Position numbers and translations under genes: made by a program. This document shows positions 35,529-47,039 of a DNA stretch of 64,000 nt, piece by piece (the first letter of the stretch is position 1; each line of letters begins with the position of its first letter). The stretch is from positions 201,414,400-201,478,399 of the forward strand of contig JAIOJX010000026.1 of the NCBI GenBank assembly GCA_022376925.1, written 5' to 3'. The DNA is from Tragulus kanchil (lineage: Eukaryota; Chordata; Mammalia; Artiodactyla; Tragulidae). Under the pieces are notes generated by a model. It searched no databases. It was not told where the DNA came from and saw only the letters and a program-made list of their open reading frames with translations.

Positions 35529-35894
35529 TTTCTTTGTGGAAAGCAGGTGGTCTGCTCTTGTGGTCTGTCCCTGTGGTCTTGCCAAGCAGTGTCTGTTAAT
35601 TTCTCCACAGCCTGACCAAAATGCCATCAATAATGGTGCAGGCATATGTGATAGCAAGAATATTGTCCACCAGATTAATCTGAATCAGTAAGCCCAATGC
35701 TGCTTTTTTTCTTGGCATTTTCACTAATGTGTTCTTATAAATTTTAGAAAGTGGCAAAATTTGAGCAAATAAATATTTAATGTTATTATGGGAAATAGTT
35801 TGACCTTGTGGATCCTCAGAGGAATCTTAGTATTCTCAGACGATACTTTGAGAATTTGTGACAGTTATGATCTTTGGTTGATTAGTCACATTAT
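34533..35894. other. Unassigned single-copy sequence with a (GT)n tract
   Basis: No gene recognised. An 80-codon frame at 35093-35335 has no domain. The only clear feature is the GT microsatellite at 35498-35526, listed separately. Confidence 0.45.
35498..35526. repeat. (GT)n microsatellite
   Basis: About 14 GT units, single copy. It appears as poly Thr-His in minus-strand chance frames. Confidence 0.93.
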
Positions 35895-36890
35895 GGATAG
35901 CACACTATACACTTCATTTTCACCTTACTTGTTTTTCACTTAATATGTTCTAAAGATCTATCCACATCAATAGTTCTTCACTTGCTCTTATAACAGACTA
36001 CTGTTTCATTATCTCAATTTACCATAATTTATTTTAGTAATTCTCTTTCGACAGACACTCTTAGCCCTATTTAAAATTTTGCCTATAATGCACAACAGTG
36101 AATCATCTTGTGAGTGCAGGGTTTTATACAAGCAGGTTTAATTGCAGGGGAAAATTGTAGAAACCAAATGCAAATTGGAATGTGTCAAGTTTGGCCAAAT
36201 TTCCCTGTATGGAGTTCATTGCATTTTGCATGCCTACCTAAGTTACATGAATACACTTTCTTTGTTGCTATTGAGAGCTTTGCTAATTTGGTAAATGAAC
36301 AGTATTATCTTAGAGTAGTTTAAATGTGCATTTTTCTTGTGTTGAGTAAGGTTGAACATCCCTTCCTAGGTAAGGACACTTTGTGTTTTCTTTTCTGTGA
36401 ACTGTAGATTTTCTTTTAGACTGCTGATCTTTTTCTTCTCAATTTCTAGGGGCTTTTTAAGGATTAGACAAGGTATTCAGGGGCCTTTAAAGTATTGGTC
36501 CTGTTGTGAATTTCAAGTGCTTGATCTCAGTGTGCCATTTGATTTTAGATTTTCTCCTGGTGTCCTTTGCCTAGTAAAACTTTTCCATTTTTATATAGTC
36601 TGCTTTATCAATCTTTTCATTATGTTTGAATTTTTTCATTTTGAGATTTAATTTAGAAAAGCTTTTTTTATATATATACCTTAGAGTTGTAAAGAAATGC
36701 ACTGAAATCTTCTTCCTGTACCTTTACCTTCTTATATCACAGTTTGCATTTCATTATTGGCACATTTGTAGAGTATCTTTGTGTACAGTGTAAAAGAGTA
36801 ATCCAGTTTAATATTTTTCTATATTTTATCCACTTTTCACAACACTATGTATTGGCAAAGTCCATCCTTTCCACACTGAATTGAAAAGTA
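35895..36890 (-). mobile_element. Old L1 LINE 3' region, inverted
   Basis: On the minus strand this reads as the 3' part of a mammalian-wide L1. Matching segments include the accataatttattt region near 36021, the ggttgaacatcccttcc...ttctgtgaactgt region at 36349-36406, a ctttatcaatcttttcatta region near 36604, and caaagtccatcctttccac at 36857-36875. It is heavily diverged with no coding frame. Part (36740-36890) is copied by duplication 12. Confidence 0.8.
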
Positions 36891-37857
36891 ACCATTATCA
36901 TGTAATAAATTCTTGAGTAGATTTGGCTCCAGTAGTGTATGAAAAATAATCTCGCAAGCCAGTAAAATGTGTTTTAGCAATGAAAAAATAACTTAATGAC
37001 AATATATTTATATAACTTATTAGATTAAAAGATCTTCCACCCACTATGATGATAGATGTCAATGGTAAGATCCAGTGGACTAAGGAACCAAACAAAGACA
37101 CCTCCTGATAAATCAAGAAAATTTGGTTATCTGGAACCTACAGAAGGAAGTTATTGCAATCATGATATATAGCAAAGAGGCCAGCAGCATTCTCCAATAA
37201 CAGACAGAGGACACTGGCAGATGTACAATTGAAGATAGTAAGTCCAGAGAGTTAGAGCCCCATGAGAACTCCAAGAAGTTCAACTGACGCTCCCCATGCC
37301 CAGTCTTACATTCCTGTGGTTGAGGCTTCTTCCTGTGGACCAGAGTGGATAGTTGTGAGGGACTGTGTCATCAATGTTAGATATATCATCAATTTTTGTG
37401 GAATCCAGTACATATTAGTCTCCCTGGCACACTATACATGTAGTTTATTCAGTATACTTATCCCCCTTAGCCTCTTCAAAATACACATCCTATTCCAAAT
37501 TATTTATCTAAACTTAGAGCTGTGGAAAAAGAAAAAGCATCAGTTATAAACTTCCTTGGTAGTAATGTTAATAACCTCTTAGCTGTAAGAACCCAACCTC
37601 TGAAGAGAAAGCACATAAACTTTCTCAACAGATGTAAAAAACATTTACTGCTAAAGAAAAACTGACAAAAAATAGAACTATTAATAGAGTTTACCAAGAA
37701 CCTACAGTCAACATTCTAATGGTTAAATATTAGAATAATTCTTACAAAGACAGGAATTTCTGCTAGGCTATTGCTATATAGTATGTAGTGAAGGTCCTGA
37801 ACACTATACTGAGGAAAAGAAATTGAAAATAAAAATATTAAAAGAGAAAAGGTGAGG

Positions 37858-37876
37858 GCTTCCCTGGTGGTCCAGT
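37858..37876 (+). mobile_element. CHR-type SINE head, truncated by duplication junction
   Basis: Only the first 19 bases or so of the tRNA-like head are present before the sequence jumps back to the left unit. The intact element is at 38989-39190. Confidence 0.8.
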
Positions 37877-38021
37877 TTGCATTTCATTATTGGCACATTT
37901 GTAGAGTATCTTTGTGTACAGTGTAAAAGAGTAATCCAGTTTAATATTTTTCTATATTTTATCCACTTTTCACAACACTATGTATTGGCAAAGTCCATCC
38001 TTTCCACACTGAATTGAAAAG
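37873..38021 (-). mobile_element. Old L1 fragment, second copy
   Basis: Copy of 36740-36890 carried by duplication 12. Confidence 0.75.
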
Positions 38022-38988
38022 TAACCATTATCATGTAATAAATTCTTGAGTAGATTTGGCTCCAGTAGTGTATGAAAAATAATCTCAAGCCAGTAAAATG
38101 TGTTTTAGCAATGAAAAAATAACTTAATGACAATATATTTATATAACTTATTAGATTAAAAGATCTTCCACCCACTATGATGATAGATGTCAATGGTAAG
38201 ATCCAGTGGACTAAGGAACCAAACAAAGACACCTCCTGATAAATCAAGAAAATTTGGTTATCTGGAACCTACAGAAGGAAGTTATTGCAATCATGATATA
38301 TAGCAAAGAGGCCAGCAGCATTCTCCAATAACAGACAGAGGACACTGGCAGATGTACAATTGAAGATAGTAAGTCCAGAGAGTTAGAGCCCCATGAGAAC
38401 TCCAAGAAGTTCAACTGACGCTCCCCATGCCCAGTCTTACATTCCTGTGGTTGAGGCTTCTTCCTGTGGACCAGAGTGGATAGTTGTGAGGGACTGTGTC
38501 ATCAATGTTAGATATATCATCAATTTTTGTGGAATCCAGTACATATTAGTCTCCCTGGCACACTATACATGTAGTTTATTCAGTATACTTATCCCCCTTA
38601 GCCTCTTCAAAATACACATCCTATTCCAAATTATTTATCTAAACTTAGAGCTGTGGAAAAAGAAAAAGCATCAGTTATAAACTTCCTTGGTAGTAATGTT
38701 AATAACCTCTTAGCTGTAAGAACCCAACCTCTGAAGAGAAAGCACATAAACTTTCTCAACAGATGTAAAAAACATTTACTGCTAAAGAAAAACTGACAAA
38801 AAATAGAACTATTAATAGAGTTTACCAAGAACCTACAGTCAACATTCTAATGGTTAAATATTAGAATAATTCTTACAAAGACAGGAATTTCTGCTAGGCT
38901 ATTGCTATATAGTATGTAGTGAAGGTCCTGAACACTATACTGAGGAAAAGAAATTGAAAATAAAAATATTAAAAGAGAAAAGGTGAGG

Positions 38989-39190
38989 GCTTCCCTGGTG
39001 GTCCAGTGGATAAAGAGTCTGCCTTGCAGTGTAAGGGGCATGGGTTCAATCTCTGGCCCAGGAAGACCTCACGTGAGCAGAGCAGTTGGGCTTGTGTGTC
39101 CAATTAGGAGACAGCACTCTGGAGCACATGGACCCAGAGCCAGTGCTCTGCAACAAGAGAGGCCACTGCAACGGGAGGCCCACAAAAGTG
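38989..39190 (+). mobile_element. CHR-type tRNA SINE (variant with 'gagccagtgctc' body)
   Basis: A tRNA-like head (gcttccctggtggtccagtg, gggttcaatctctgg), then the body with cagagccagtgctctgcaac and agaggccactgcaac. It belongs to the same variant as the SINEs at 41846 and 47680. Confidence 0.83.
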
Positions 39191-39386
39191 ATTTAGGAAG
39201 TAGAAATCAGATAATTTCCAACTTGCCTAATGAATGAATTAAAATGACGTATGTTAAGAACTGGATACATAATAGGTCCTTAATAAATGAAGACTCTTTG
39301 CTTTCTCTTTCTTGCAATATCTAGCACGAGGTCATATTGTCTATATAAATATATTCAGAAAAGATGATATTCCTTTCTCATCATTT
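39191..39386. other. Possible MIR/L2 tail, then unassigned sequence
   Basis: At about 39235-39290 the order aagaactggatacataatag, gtccttaataaatga resembles the 3' part of MIR or L2. The rest is unassigned. Confidence 0.4.
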
Positions 39387-39510
39387 TTTAAAAATATTTT
39401 ATTTTATTTTGCTTTTACATAGTTCTGTTGTTTACAGCTCTATATAATCCTCAATTCATCATAGGTATATCTTGGATCCCTCCCACCTGTGCCTTGCTCA
39501 TCTTTTAAGT
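39387..39510 (-). mobile_element. Probable L1 3' UTR end, inverted and degraded
   Basis: T-rich start, then gcttttacatagttctgttg and tttacagctctatataatcc. This parallels the L1 3' end at 11150-11230 (ggttttacagagttttgttg...cacagacatgtatg). Short and diverged. Confidence 0.5.
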
Positions 39511-40597
39511 CATGTTTTACTGTTTCTAACTGTGGGTCTAATCAGGAGCATCTCTTTATGTTAGGCTCTAATATACATTTATATTGTAATATATAGCAAT
39601 TGCTTAGAGTTACAGCACATCATGGATGGAGATTCCTAGGATTTGATTTGATTTTTTACAGAATCTCACAAAGTTAGAGTGCCCATGGCTAGCACACAAA
39701 TTGCCTGGTTTATTTCCAAATAGCCTGATGCTTTCTGAGAAACAAAGATGAGTAAATGTTTGTTGCAATTAAACTAATAATAAGTTCCAGACACTGGTAC
39801 ATTAAGATATACAGAATTATCCTAAAGGCTCTATCTTCTTCAGAATAAAGATAAAATAGACTAACTGTTGGGTAAAAATAACCATAATAAAAACTAAAGC
39901 ATTCATTTGACTAAATGCTATGGACTCTTTCACCATAGGCATAACTTTAGCACATAATTTTAGTAATTTTGTGTCATACTTTTTGAGTACATTTGTTGAT
40001 CACGAAGTTTCAATGTAAAGAGCTTTTAGTAGCTAAGTCTTGAAATTTTTCACAACTCAACCCATATATACCAACTTTCATAAACTGTCAGTGTGTGTTC
40101 ATTTGTTCCATATTTGCTTACTGTTTATAAATCTAGTAGGCATTTATTGAGGACATAAAAGGGATTTTTTTCATGTTTTTGGTATTTCACCCTTCAAAGC
40201 AAGGACAGTTGCCTAAGGATATTGAAGTTGTCAAAACCAGTATATTCTCTATCAACGCCTGCTCCACTTAAAGCAGCATAGCACTGTATCATATCAACAT
40301 TTTTGGTGATAAGTTCCTTAATCACTGTCTGAATGTTGTAACTATCTAGTAATATAAATCAAATACAATGCATATTGGTTATGAAGTGAAATTGGAAATC
40401 TTATAATAAAGCCAATGAAATCACTAATGGAAGGCTTCCAATTTATACACAAAGCAACAAACAAATGAGCACCTGGGAGAACTGGATCAATTAATAACCA
40501 AAGAAGAAATAATTGACAAGAGTGATAACGTGATAGACATTTCAAGAAGACTATTTGCATATTAGTGTATTAAGAGAGCACTTTGGAAAATTAAAAC
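39511..40597. other. Unassigned single-copy sequence
   Basis: AT-rich, no recognisable gene or repeat. A 72-codon minus-strand frame at 40342-40560 has no domain. Confidence 0.45.
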
Positions 40598-41572
40598 TCT
40601 TGAATAAAAATGAACAACCCAATCAAAAAATGGGAAAAGGACCTAAACAGACACCTCTCCAAAGAGGACATACAGATGGTTTCTGTATGGTTCTGTATGG
40701 TTTCAAAACACATGAAACGATGCTCAACTTCACTTATAATTAGAGAAATGCAGATCAAACCTACAATGAGATATCACCTCACACCCATCAGAATGGCCAT
40801 CATCCACAAATCGACAGACAATAAATTCTGGAGAGGGTGTGGAGAAAAGGGAGCACTTGCATTGCTGGTGGGAATGTGAATTGATACAGCCTCTATGGGA
40901 GATAGTATGGAGATTTCTTAAAAAACTAAAACTAGAAGCACCATATGACCCAGCAATCCCACTTTTAGGCTTATACCCTGATGAAATCAAATCTGAAAGA
41001 AACACCTGTACCCCAATGTTCATTGCAGCTCTCTCTACAATAGCTAGAACATGGAAGCAACCTAGATGCCCATCGACGAACGAATGGATACAAAAGCTCT
41101 GGTACATATATACAATGGAATACTACTCAGCTGTAAAAAGAAATGCACAAGAATCAGCCCTAATGAGGTGGCTGGATCTAGAACCTATCATAAAAAGTGA
41201 AGTAAGTCAAAAAGAGAAGGACAAGTACAATATACTAACACATATATATGAAATCTAGTAGGATGGTAATGACAACACATGCAGTGAAGCGATGGAAAAA
41301 CAGATATGGACAGTAGACACACAGACATTGTGGGGAATGAACAGTGGGTGGGAGGTATAAAGCAAGCAGCATGAAAACCTGTGCTATCATACATGAAGAA
41401 AATAGCTATAGTCATTGCTCTGTGAGAAAAGGAGATCCTGCAGGGGTGCTGTGTGACAGTCTGGAGGGGTGGGATGGGATGGATATACATATGACTAATC
41501 TGGGATCATACATATCTGTAAACAACAAAACTCTGTAAAAGTTAAAAGTAAAATAATAGTTAAAAATAAAAA
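40598..41572 (+). mobile_element. L1 LINE 3' end, 5'-truncated
   Basis: About 970 bp of a ruminant L1: the end of ORF2, the 3' UTR and an A-rich tail (about 41537-41572). It is oriented opposite to the related insertion at 11115. A short internal repeat (tctgtatggt twice) lies at 40682-40701. No clear target-site duplication found. Confidence 0.9.
40610..41258 (+). pseudogene. L1 ORF2 C-terminal remnant, frameshifted
   Basis: Two overlapping open pieces encode consecutive parts of the ORF2 C-terminus. One starts at 40610 ([14 protein letters not shown], ending GCGEKG). The other runs to 41258 ([23 protein letters not shown]). They are in different phases, so a frameshift lies between the two halves of the cysteine motif near 40840-40870. 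The natural ORF2 stop is kept at 41258. Not functional. Confidence 0.85.
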
Positions 41573-41740
41573 ACCTCTAATAATTTTCAATGACTCTTAC
41601 TATGATCATTTCACAAGTGTCAAACAGGTAACAAACTGTATATCTTGCTAGCCTGTATCTTTGTCAGAAAAATTATCTTAAAAAGAGTCAACTCTTGATT
41701 CAGTCTGTTCCAGTAATTACTGTGCAGTTATAATTTTAAC

Positions 41741-42180
41741 TTGCTCAGTTGCTTTAGTTGTGTGCAACTCTTTGTGATCCTATGAACTCTAACCCACTAG
41801 GCTCCTCTGTACATAGAAATTCTCCAGGCAAGAATACTGAAGTGGGGCTTCCTTGCTGGTCCAGTGGATAAAGAGTCTGCCTTGAAGTGCAAGATGCACT
41901 GGTTTGATCCCTGGCCCGGGAAGATCCCATGTGCTGCGGGAGCGGCTGAAATATGTGTCCAGTTGCGAGCCAGTGCTCAGGGGCACGTTTGCCCAGAACC
42001 TGTGCTCTGCAATGAAAGAGGCCACTGCAATGGGAGGCCCACATGACACAGGCCAAAGAATAAAGGTGGATGAAAATAAATAAATAAAAAACCAATAAAA
42101 GAGGCCAAAAAATTACAAAAAAAGAAAGTCTTTAAAAAAAAAAAAGAATACTGGAGTGGGTTGCCATTTCCTTCTTCCAC
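41741..42180 (-). mobile_element. Bov-A type SINE, split by a nested SINE
   Basis: Minus-strand BovB-derived half: 41741-41845 (gcaactctttgtgatcctat, cccactaggctcctctgt) continues at 42144-42180 (ggagtgggttgccatttcc). The two parts are separated by a CHR-type SINE. The order and orientation of the halves show one original element interrupted later. Confidence 0.9.
41846..42143 (+). mobile_element. CHR-type tRNA SINE nested in a Bov-A SINE
   Basis: A tRNA-like head (gcttccttgctggtccagtg, tttgatccctgg) and the 'gagccagtgctc' body, then an A-rich end with an aaataaataaataaaa stretch and a final A run. A 16-bp target-site duplication, aagaatactgaagtgg at 41830-41845 and aagaatactggagtgg at 42144-42159 (one mismatch), brackets it. 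This fixes it as inserted after the host SINE. Confidence 0.92.
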
Positions 42181-42814
42181 AATATTAGCTTGCATACTTT
42201 TAAATATGAGATGACATAGTCTTATAAGTTTTGATTTAATTTTTAAAGTAATATAATCAAATCTTTTTAATCTGGACAAAATGACATTTTATTTCCCATC
42301 TTGTGCAGATTTACTTTAGGTGAGCTTTCTCCAGGATAAATTATCCTATGGTAATGAAGACTTTATATTCAGTAAACAATTCTACTAGAAGAAACTACAA
42401 AATACAAGCTGAAAAAGACAGGGTCACCATGCTAATGAAGCATACAGATGAGTCAATATGTCACATTTCCTATTTTTCTTCTCTCTTTCAGGTCATGCAC
42501 ACTATTTTAGGGCAGAATCAATGATGTCTTTCCCTAGTCCCTTTTCTATATTGCCAGTAAAACTAGTGACTCCAGGACAGTGAGGACAATGAGCAAAGTA
42601 ATTGCAAGCTCAAGGTGAATGTTCAGCCCTTTATTAAACAAGTACGGCTTGTTTTATTGTTTGCATTGCATAAAAATCTTGTTTATTGTTCTTGTTGTGT
42701 GATGGAAAGAAACGGTTTATTGCTTTCTGAGATCCTTTACAAATAATGATAGAAACTCAGAGGAAAGTTGGCTTTTCTAAGGAAGTTTTATTATATTTGA
42801 ATATAAAGAGTGCA
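42181..42814. other. Unassigned single-copy sequence
   Basis: AT-rich, no gene or repeat recognised. Confidence 0.45.
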
Positions 42815-43030
42815 TAGCTCCCCAAGTGACTTAGTGGTAAAGAATCCGCCTGCCAATGCAGGAGACTCGAGTTTGACCCACGGATCAGGAAGGTTCCCTG
42901 GAGAAGACAATGGCAATCCATTCCAGTATTCTTGCCTGGGAAATCCCATGAGCAGAGGAGCCTGGTGGGTTACAGTCCATGGGGCCACAAAGAGTCAGTC
43001 AAACACGACTTAGTGACTGAACAACAACAA
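42815..43030 (+). mobile_element. Bov-tA SINE, full length
   Basis: tRNA-like head (gctccccaagtgacttagtgg, B-box-like gagtttgaccc) followed by the BovB-derived half (ggagaagacaatggcaatcc, acagtccatggggccacaaa), ending gactgaacaacaacaa. Confidence 0.93.
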
Positions 43031-43947
43031 AATCATGAATAATTCATATGAAAAACTTTCCCCTCTACATTTCTTTGTTGTGTGTATTTTTTTTTTAATT
43101 CTAGATCTTGTTAGGGAAAAGAAATGGAGGACTTTATTAAAGCATTAAAATAATTTAGGTTTTCATCCACATAAAAGAAAAATATTCTGAATGTCCATGT
43201 TGTAAGTGAATTGTTACCTATGCGCACCACTTAGCCAGGGCTGTTTCAGAAATGATCTTCCTATAGTAAACATTGGCCAGTGCCTTTAAAAATGCATTGC
43301 TCACCAGGATTTTGTTGTTACTAGTAGAAATTCTACTCTCTACAAAGGTTTTCAAGGCAATATTTATTTTATTTTTCACTCTACTTCTATCACCATCTTA
43401 CTATCTGTGAAAAGAGAGATAGTTGTGTAGGTAAAGAATAGTCATAATTTCTATGTGTTATAATTGCAATGTCTAAAAAAAATTATGCTTGCAGTCTCAC
43501 TGAAAGAATGATTTTCAATTTGACCTTCGATTAGGATCTTCATTTGATAAGTAGACATGCAGAATTGTTTTCTGTAGAACAGAGTTAGCTAAAGTTAGTG
43601 AAACCAGATAGATCACAACTCAGGAAATATATACCTAGTTTGCAGTTTCTGAATGAGACTAAGAAAAAGAACTTAAAAAAACAGAGAAGATTCTATTGAT
43701 TTAATGTTTTTTATGACAAGGCTGTATCTTTGCACCTTTTAGTTAGTAGTGAAGGAAAATTCTAAGGAGGTGAAAAGGTAGCTTCAATGCTCCTTCTGTT
43801 AATTTGGTGACCAGTTGGGTCCCAAATTCAGACGAATTGTTCTTTTCCCTGGCTTTCAAAGCTTGATATTCACTTCAAGCTTTCAGTTATTCAGGGCAGA
43901 AGGTAATTCTTTCTAAAGCCCACGCTTAGCAAACTATTTGGGAGAGT
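43031..43947. other. Unassigned single-copy sequence
   Basis: About 900 bp of AT-rich sequence with no open frame of note and no recognised repeat. Confidence 0.45.
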
Positions 43948-44156
43948 GGTGGTGGTGTTTAGTAGCCCAGCCATATCCAACTCATTGTGGCCCTTTTGAC
44001 CGCCCTCCAGGCTCCTGTGTCCATGAGATTTCCCAGGCAAGAATACTGGAATGTGTTACCATTGTCTTCTCCAGAGGATCTTCCTGAACCAGAGATCGAA
44101 CCTGAGTGTCCTGCATTGCAGGTGGTTTCTTTACCTCTGAGCCATCAGGAAAGCCC
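43948..44156 (-). mobile_element. Bov-tA SINE, full length, inverted
   Basis: Minus strand: BovB-derived half (agcccagccatatccaactc...gcaagaatactggaatg), then the tRNA-like head (gatcgaacctgagtgtc, ending gccatcaggaaagccc at 44156). The left edge of duplication 13 is inside this head. Confidence 0.9.
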
Positions 44157-44924
44157 ACTTGGGAAAGTGCTATCTCCCAAATATTTCCTTCTACAAATCT
44201 TAAGCAATCAACAAGTAAGGCCTCTTTTTCTCACTGCTCTTGTCCTGGCTGCTTAAGTGCCCACATTGCTCCCTTCAATCTAAGTCTTGGCAGGCACCTG
44301 AGGTCCTCCAGTTCTATTTCCTGACCACAGTCATGGCAGCTGCCCAGCATCATAGCTCCACCATGAAGCTGTCTGGGCTTCTCCTTTCTCCTTTGCCAAA
44401 AGTGCAGCCCTCTAATGCCCAGCTTTACTCTGGAAAAAACTGCCATTTGTTATTGCCACAATGAATGCTTTCCTTCAGTGATGTAGAAAGGAGGACTCTG
44501 CTTTTCTGCCTTTACTAGAAGGATAAAGAATAGGAAAAAAAATTCTGTCTCAGGGATACACACTTTAAACTTATCTGCAGTCAGCTTTTCCATCTCTTCC
44601 AAGGAAATCTGAACTTGCTAGGATATGTATCTTCTGCTTCTTGCTCCTTCCCATCTACTGCTTGTTCAATAGGAAGGAGTAACATGAGGAGCCCCCATTC
44701 TCTGTCCTGATGCCCATCACCATTCTCGACAATCACAATAATCTGATCTTGTAGCAAAGGAGAAATCAACTTATTCAATATGATGATTCCTGGCCTCTGG
44801 TTTTAGCCTCCAGGGCATAAAGTAAATCCTTGTGTGATTTTTTAGGGGGAGTCAACTAGTGCTTAGGCTAATGTGTATTTGATGTAATTACAGCATTTTT
44901 ACCCCATATATTTTTTAAATTTTT
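44157..44924. other. Unassigned sequence, duplicated at 45249-46016
   Basis: Comparatively GC-rich at 44230-44420. Several overlapping frames of 65-74 codons occur on both strands with no domain. I recognise no gene or repeat. Confidence 0.45.
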
Positions 44925-45247
44925 ATTATTTATTTTAGTCTGCAGGATCTTCATTTATGTGTGATAGTTTTTTCTAGTTGTGATGAGCAGGGGCTATTCT
45001 CTAGTTACAATGTTCTCTAGTTACAATGTGCAGGCTTCTCACTGCAGTGCCTTCTCATGCTGCAGAGCATGGGCTCTAGGGTGAGCAGGCTTCAACCATA
45101 GTAGTTAGGACTCATGGGTTTGGTAGTTGTGGCTTGTGAGTTTAGTTGCCCCATAGCTTGTGGGATCTTCCCGGACTGGGAATTGAACTAGTGTGCCCTG
45201 CATTCATTGGCAGGTGGATTTCTAATCACTGAGCCATCAGGAAAGCC
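44925..45247 (-). mobile_element. CHR-type SINE, inverted (head chimeric with Bov-tA head)
   Basis: Minus-strand CHR-2-like body (agttgtgatgagcaggggct, gcaggcttctcactgcagtg) and head (gaattgaactagtgtgccc). Beyond about 45229 the terminal head bases are those of the Bov-tA at 44137, so this copy is a junction chimera. The undisturbed version is at 46017-46343. Confidence 0.87.
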
Positions 45248-46016
45248 CACTTGGGAAAGTGCTATCTCCCAAATATTTCCTTCTACAAATCTTAAGCAAT
45301 CAACAAGTAAGGCCTCTTTTTCTCACTGCTCTTGTCCTGGCTGCTTAAGTGCCCACATTGCTCCCTTCAATCTAAGTCTTGGCAGGCACCTGAGGTCCTC
45401 CAGTTCTATTTCCTGACCACAGTCATGGCAGCTGCCCAGCATCATAGCTCCACCATGAAGCTGTCTGGGCTTCTCCTTTCTCCTTTGCCAAAAGTGCAGC
45501 CCTCTAATGCCCAGCTTTACTCTGGAAAAAACTGCCATTTGTTATTGCCACAATGAATGCTTTCCTTCAGTGATGTAGAAAGGAGGACTCTGCTTTTCTG
45601 CCTTTACTAGAAGGATAAAGAATAGGAAAAAAAATTCTGTCTCAGGGATACACACTTTAAACTTATCTGCAGTCAGCTTTTCCATCTCTTCCAAGGAAAT
45701 CTGAACTTGCTAGGATATGTATCTTCTGCTTCTTGCTCCTTCCCATCTACTGCTTGTTCAATAGGAAGGAGTAACATGAGGAGCCCCCATTCTCTGTCCT
45801 GATGCCCATCACCATTCTCGACAATCACAATAATCTGATCTTGTAGCAAAGGAGAAATCAACTTATTCAATATGATGATTCCTGGCCTCTGGTTTTAGCC
45901 TCCAGGGCATAAAGTAAATCCTTGTGTGATTTTTTAGGGGGAGTCAACTAGTGCTTAGGCTAATGTGTATTTGATGTAATTACAGCATTTTTACCCCATA
46001 TATTTTTTAAATTTTT

Positions 46017-46343
46017 ATTATTTATTTTAGTCTGCAGGATCTTCATTTATGTGTGATAGTTTTTTCTAGTTGTGATGAGCAGGGGCTATTCTCTAGTTAC
46101 AATGTTCTCTAGTTACAATGTGCAGGCTTCTCACTGCAGTGCCTTCTCATGCTGCAGAGCATGGGCTCTAGGGTGAGCAGGCTTCAACCATAGTAGTTAG
46201 GACTCATGGGTTTGGTAGTTGTGGCTTGTGAGTTTAGTTGCCCCATAGCTTGTGGGATCTTCCCGGACTGGGAATTGAACTAGTGTGCCCTGCATTCATT
46301 GGCAGGTGGATTTCTAATCACTGAACCATCAAGGAAGTCTTTT
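46017..46343 (-). mobile_element. CHR-type SINE, inverted, intact head
   Basis: Second copy of 44925-45228 that continues into its own head terminus (gaaccatcaaggaagtc). Confidence 0.87.
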
Positions 46344-47039
46344 CTTCCCATATTAACATCAATTTTTGTAATCTATCAACATTTAGTGTCTACTGTGTAT
46401 GTGTCAAGAACTGTGGTGTGTTATATTGGCATGCTTTATGGTAGATTGTTCCAAGAAGGAAGGAAAGAAAAGAAGGAAAGGAAAGAAAAAGGAAAAAAGG
46501 AGGATGAAAATGAAAGGCAGCAGAGAGGAGGTTGGACAACACCTCTGTCTTTCTCATGCTGCCTGATGCTCCTTCACACGTACTCTCTTCTAGTCGCCGC
46601 ACCCCGACAGCAGCTTGTCCCAGATGGCACTGGAGACTGGGGAATAGGAACTACTCAAGTCTGAAAGCCTTTCTGAATGTTTGGATGAATGGATGGGTGA
46701 TCATGTGTTTACTTTACTATTTTTAGTTTGTGTATCTGAAGTTGGATTATAGGAAGCATTAAAAAGCTGGGCAGCCTTGGCCTCCAGAATTTGTTACTCA
46801 TTTCTTTATAGGCTGAAAAACAGAAAAAAACATGACCATCCATTTTGATTGGTGACACCACAGATCAGTTCATATCTCTGTGCAAAAACCTCCACTTTCT
46901 TTCTACCTCATAGCTCAACAAGATACAACAACAACAAAAAGATAAGTCCTTACTGTAGTCTCCAAAGCACTACATGATCAGATTCACTTACTTTTCTAAC
47001 TTTTTCAGCTGCAAGTCTGTTTCTTTCTCCCAAGAATTT
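46344..47039. other. Unassigned sequence with a purine tract
   Basis: Contains a GA-rich simple tract at about 46453-46505 (aagaaggaaggaaagaaa and similar), which drives the lysine/glutamate-rich chance frame at 46299-46664. Nothing else recognised. Confidence 0.5.

Larger units (their letters stand above)
36740..39007. repeat. Duplication 12: clean tandem pair, unit about 1.13 kb
   Basis: Left copy 36740-37872 abuts right copy 37873-39007, offset 1133 falling to 1131. The tetramer cagt is shared at the junction. The left copy ends a few bases into a CHR-type SINE head (gcttccctggtggtccagt). The right copy runs on into the whole SINE. One 2-bp indel (tctcgcaagcc against tctcaagcc, near 36954/38085). 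Confidence 0.97.
44137..46320. repeat. Duplication 13: exact tandem pair, unit 1092 bp, bounded by SINE heads
   Basis: Left unit 44137-45228, right unit 45229-46320, offset 1092 throughout. I see no base difference. The left boundary is in the tRNA-like head of an inverted Bov-tA. The right boundary is at the same place in the tRNA-like head of an inverted CHR-type SINE. Both read ctga(g/a)ccatca, so the crossover sits in aligned, related sequence. This differs from the other pairs, which are imperfect and lack homologous boundaries. Confidence 0.97.

Noticed and set aside
35895..36890. Possible endogenous retroviral or LTR sequence
   Set aside because: The order of matching segments fits an inverted old L1 3' region. 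I saw no LTR pair, primer-binding site or polypurine tract here or elsewhere in the window.
44240..44464. 74-codon frame in a GC-richer block (copy at 45332-45556) as a coding exon
   Set aside because: It overlaps similar-sized frames on both strands and has no recognisable domain or defensible splice sites. The duplication doubles it artificially.
46299..46664. 121-codon lysine/glutamate-rich frame as a nuclear or coiled-coil protein
   Set aside because: The charged stretch is translation of a GA-rich simple repeat that starts in a SINE head.
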